Below, in pieces: positions 63,937 to 64,000 of a DNA stretch of 64,000 nucleotides. Origin of the DNA: Candidatus Poribacteria bacterium (lineage in GTDB: Bacteria > Poribacteria > WGA-4E > WGA-3G); contig JAJEIE010000028.1 of assembly GCA_022827625.1 (NCBI GenBank), positions 1 to 64,000 of the forward strand, written 5' to 3'. Numbering within the stretch: position 1 is the stretch's first letter; the number at the start of each line of letters is the position of its first letter. Under the pieces are notes generated by a model, which had not been told where the DNA came from, did no database searches, and saw nothing but the letters and a program-made list of their open reading frames with translations. The position numbers were made by a program, and so were the translations under genes.

Positions 63937-63968
63937 CGGGCGGAGGTCATTCAGATCCGCCCGTTTTT
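63937..63968 (+). terminator. Rho-independent terminator
   Basis: CGGGCGGA (63937-63944) pairs with TCCGCCCG (63956-63963), followed by TTTTT. It ends the gnd-HAD-dehydrogenase unit. Confidence 0.88.
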
Positions 63969-64000
63969 CTATACTTTTCCTTATGTGATGAAAAAAAAAA

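Noticed and set aside
63991..64000. Run of A at the very end of the window
   Set aside because: Ten A residues at the edge may be a contig end or chance; no function can be read from it.

Overview
The window looks like chromosomal DNA of a Gram-negative, non-actinobacterial bacterium with interspersed repeats. LolA points to an outer membrane. A complete Pup-proteasome locus, four Gfo/Idh/MocA oxidoreductases, a propeller-SpoIIE sensor and archaeal-type phosphopantothenate synthetase together fit Candidatus Poribacteria or a close relative; this is an inference from gene content, not a phylogeny. No tRNA, rRNA or CRISPR array was seen.

Layout. 1-876: left-truncated tnpB element (minus strand), then a small coiled-coil gene. 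1360-13554 (minus): tetrapyrrole cluster hemB, hemL, polyprenyl synthase, a duplicated-domain siroheme dehydrogenase, a CcsA/HemX membrane protein, hemA, hemC and a cobA-hemD fusion, led by two lipoproteins and an oxidoreductase. 13731-15164: an apparently intact tnpB element without tnpA. 15190-18189 (plus): D-aminoacylase-like amidohydrolase and a flavin disulfide reductase. 18467-22387 (minus): rtcB, an oxidoreductase, a HigB/HigA-like toxin-antitoxin pair and a cupin protein. 22526-32331 (minus): ppdK, then the Pup-proteasome system read as mpa/arc, dop, pup, prcB, prcA, pafA. 32613-36285 (minus): recA, thpR, pgsA, lolA and an unknown gene. 36416-41580: metH, a VOC protein and a DUF58 protein. 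41626-47806: a very large sensor-phosphatase and two oxidoreductases. 48076-56492: a VOC protein, two tandem secreted discoidin-like proteins, and a duplicated transporter module, one copy of which carries archaeal-type phosphopantothenate synthetase. 56508-60186 (minus): an asymmetric heterodimeric ABC exporter. 60492-63901 (plus): gnd, a HAD hydrolase and a D-2-hydroxyacid dehydrogenase.

How the genes work together. The heme genes cover glutamyl-tRNA to uroporphyrinogen III plus the branch to siroheme. The proteasome genes form a full tagging and degradation pathway: Pup ends in Gln, so Dop must deamidate it before PafA ligates it; the Mpa/ARC ring feeds the PrcAB core.

Most unusual signals. 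(1) Both tnpB genes have a strong promoter followed by an approximately 80-nt leader that folds as an H-type pseudoknot inside an outer stem; the helices differ between the copies but stay paired through compensatory changes, while the joining segments are identical. (2) Many intergenic gaps carry inverted repeats built from 7-nt units of the GTTRTCR type. (3) Archaeal-type phosphopantothenate synthetase overlaps a transporter gene, and a nearby paralogous copy of the same promoter-transporter module lacks it.
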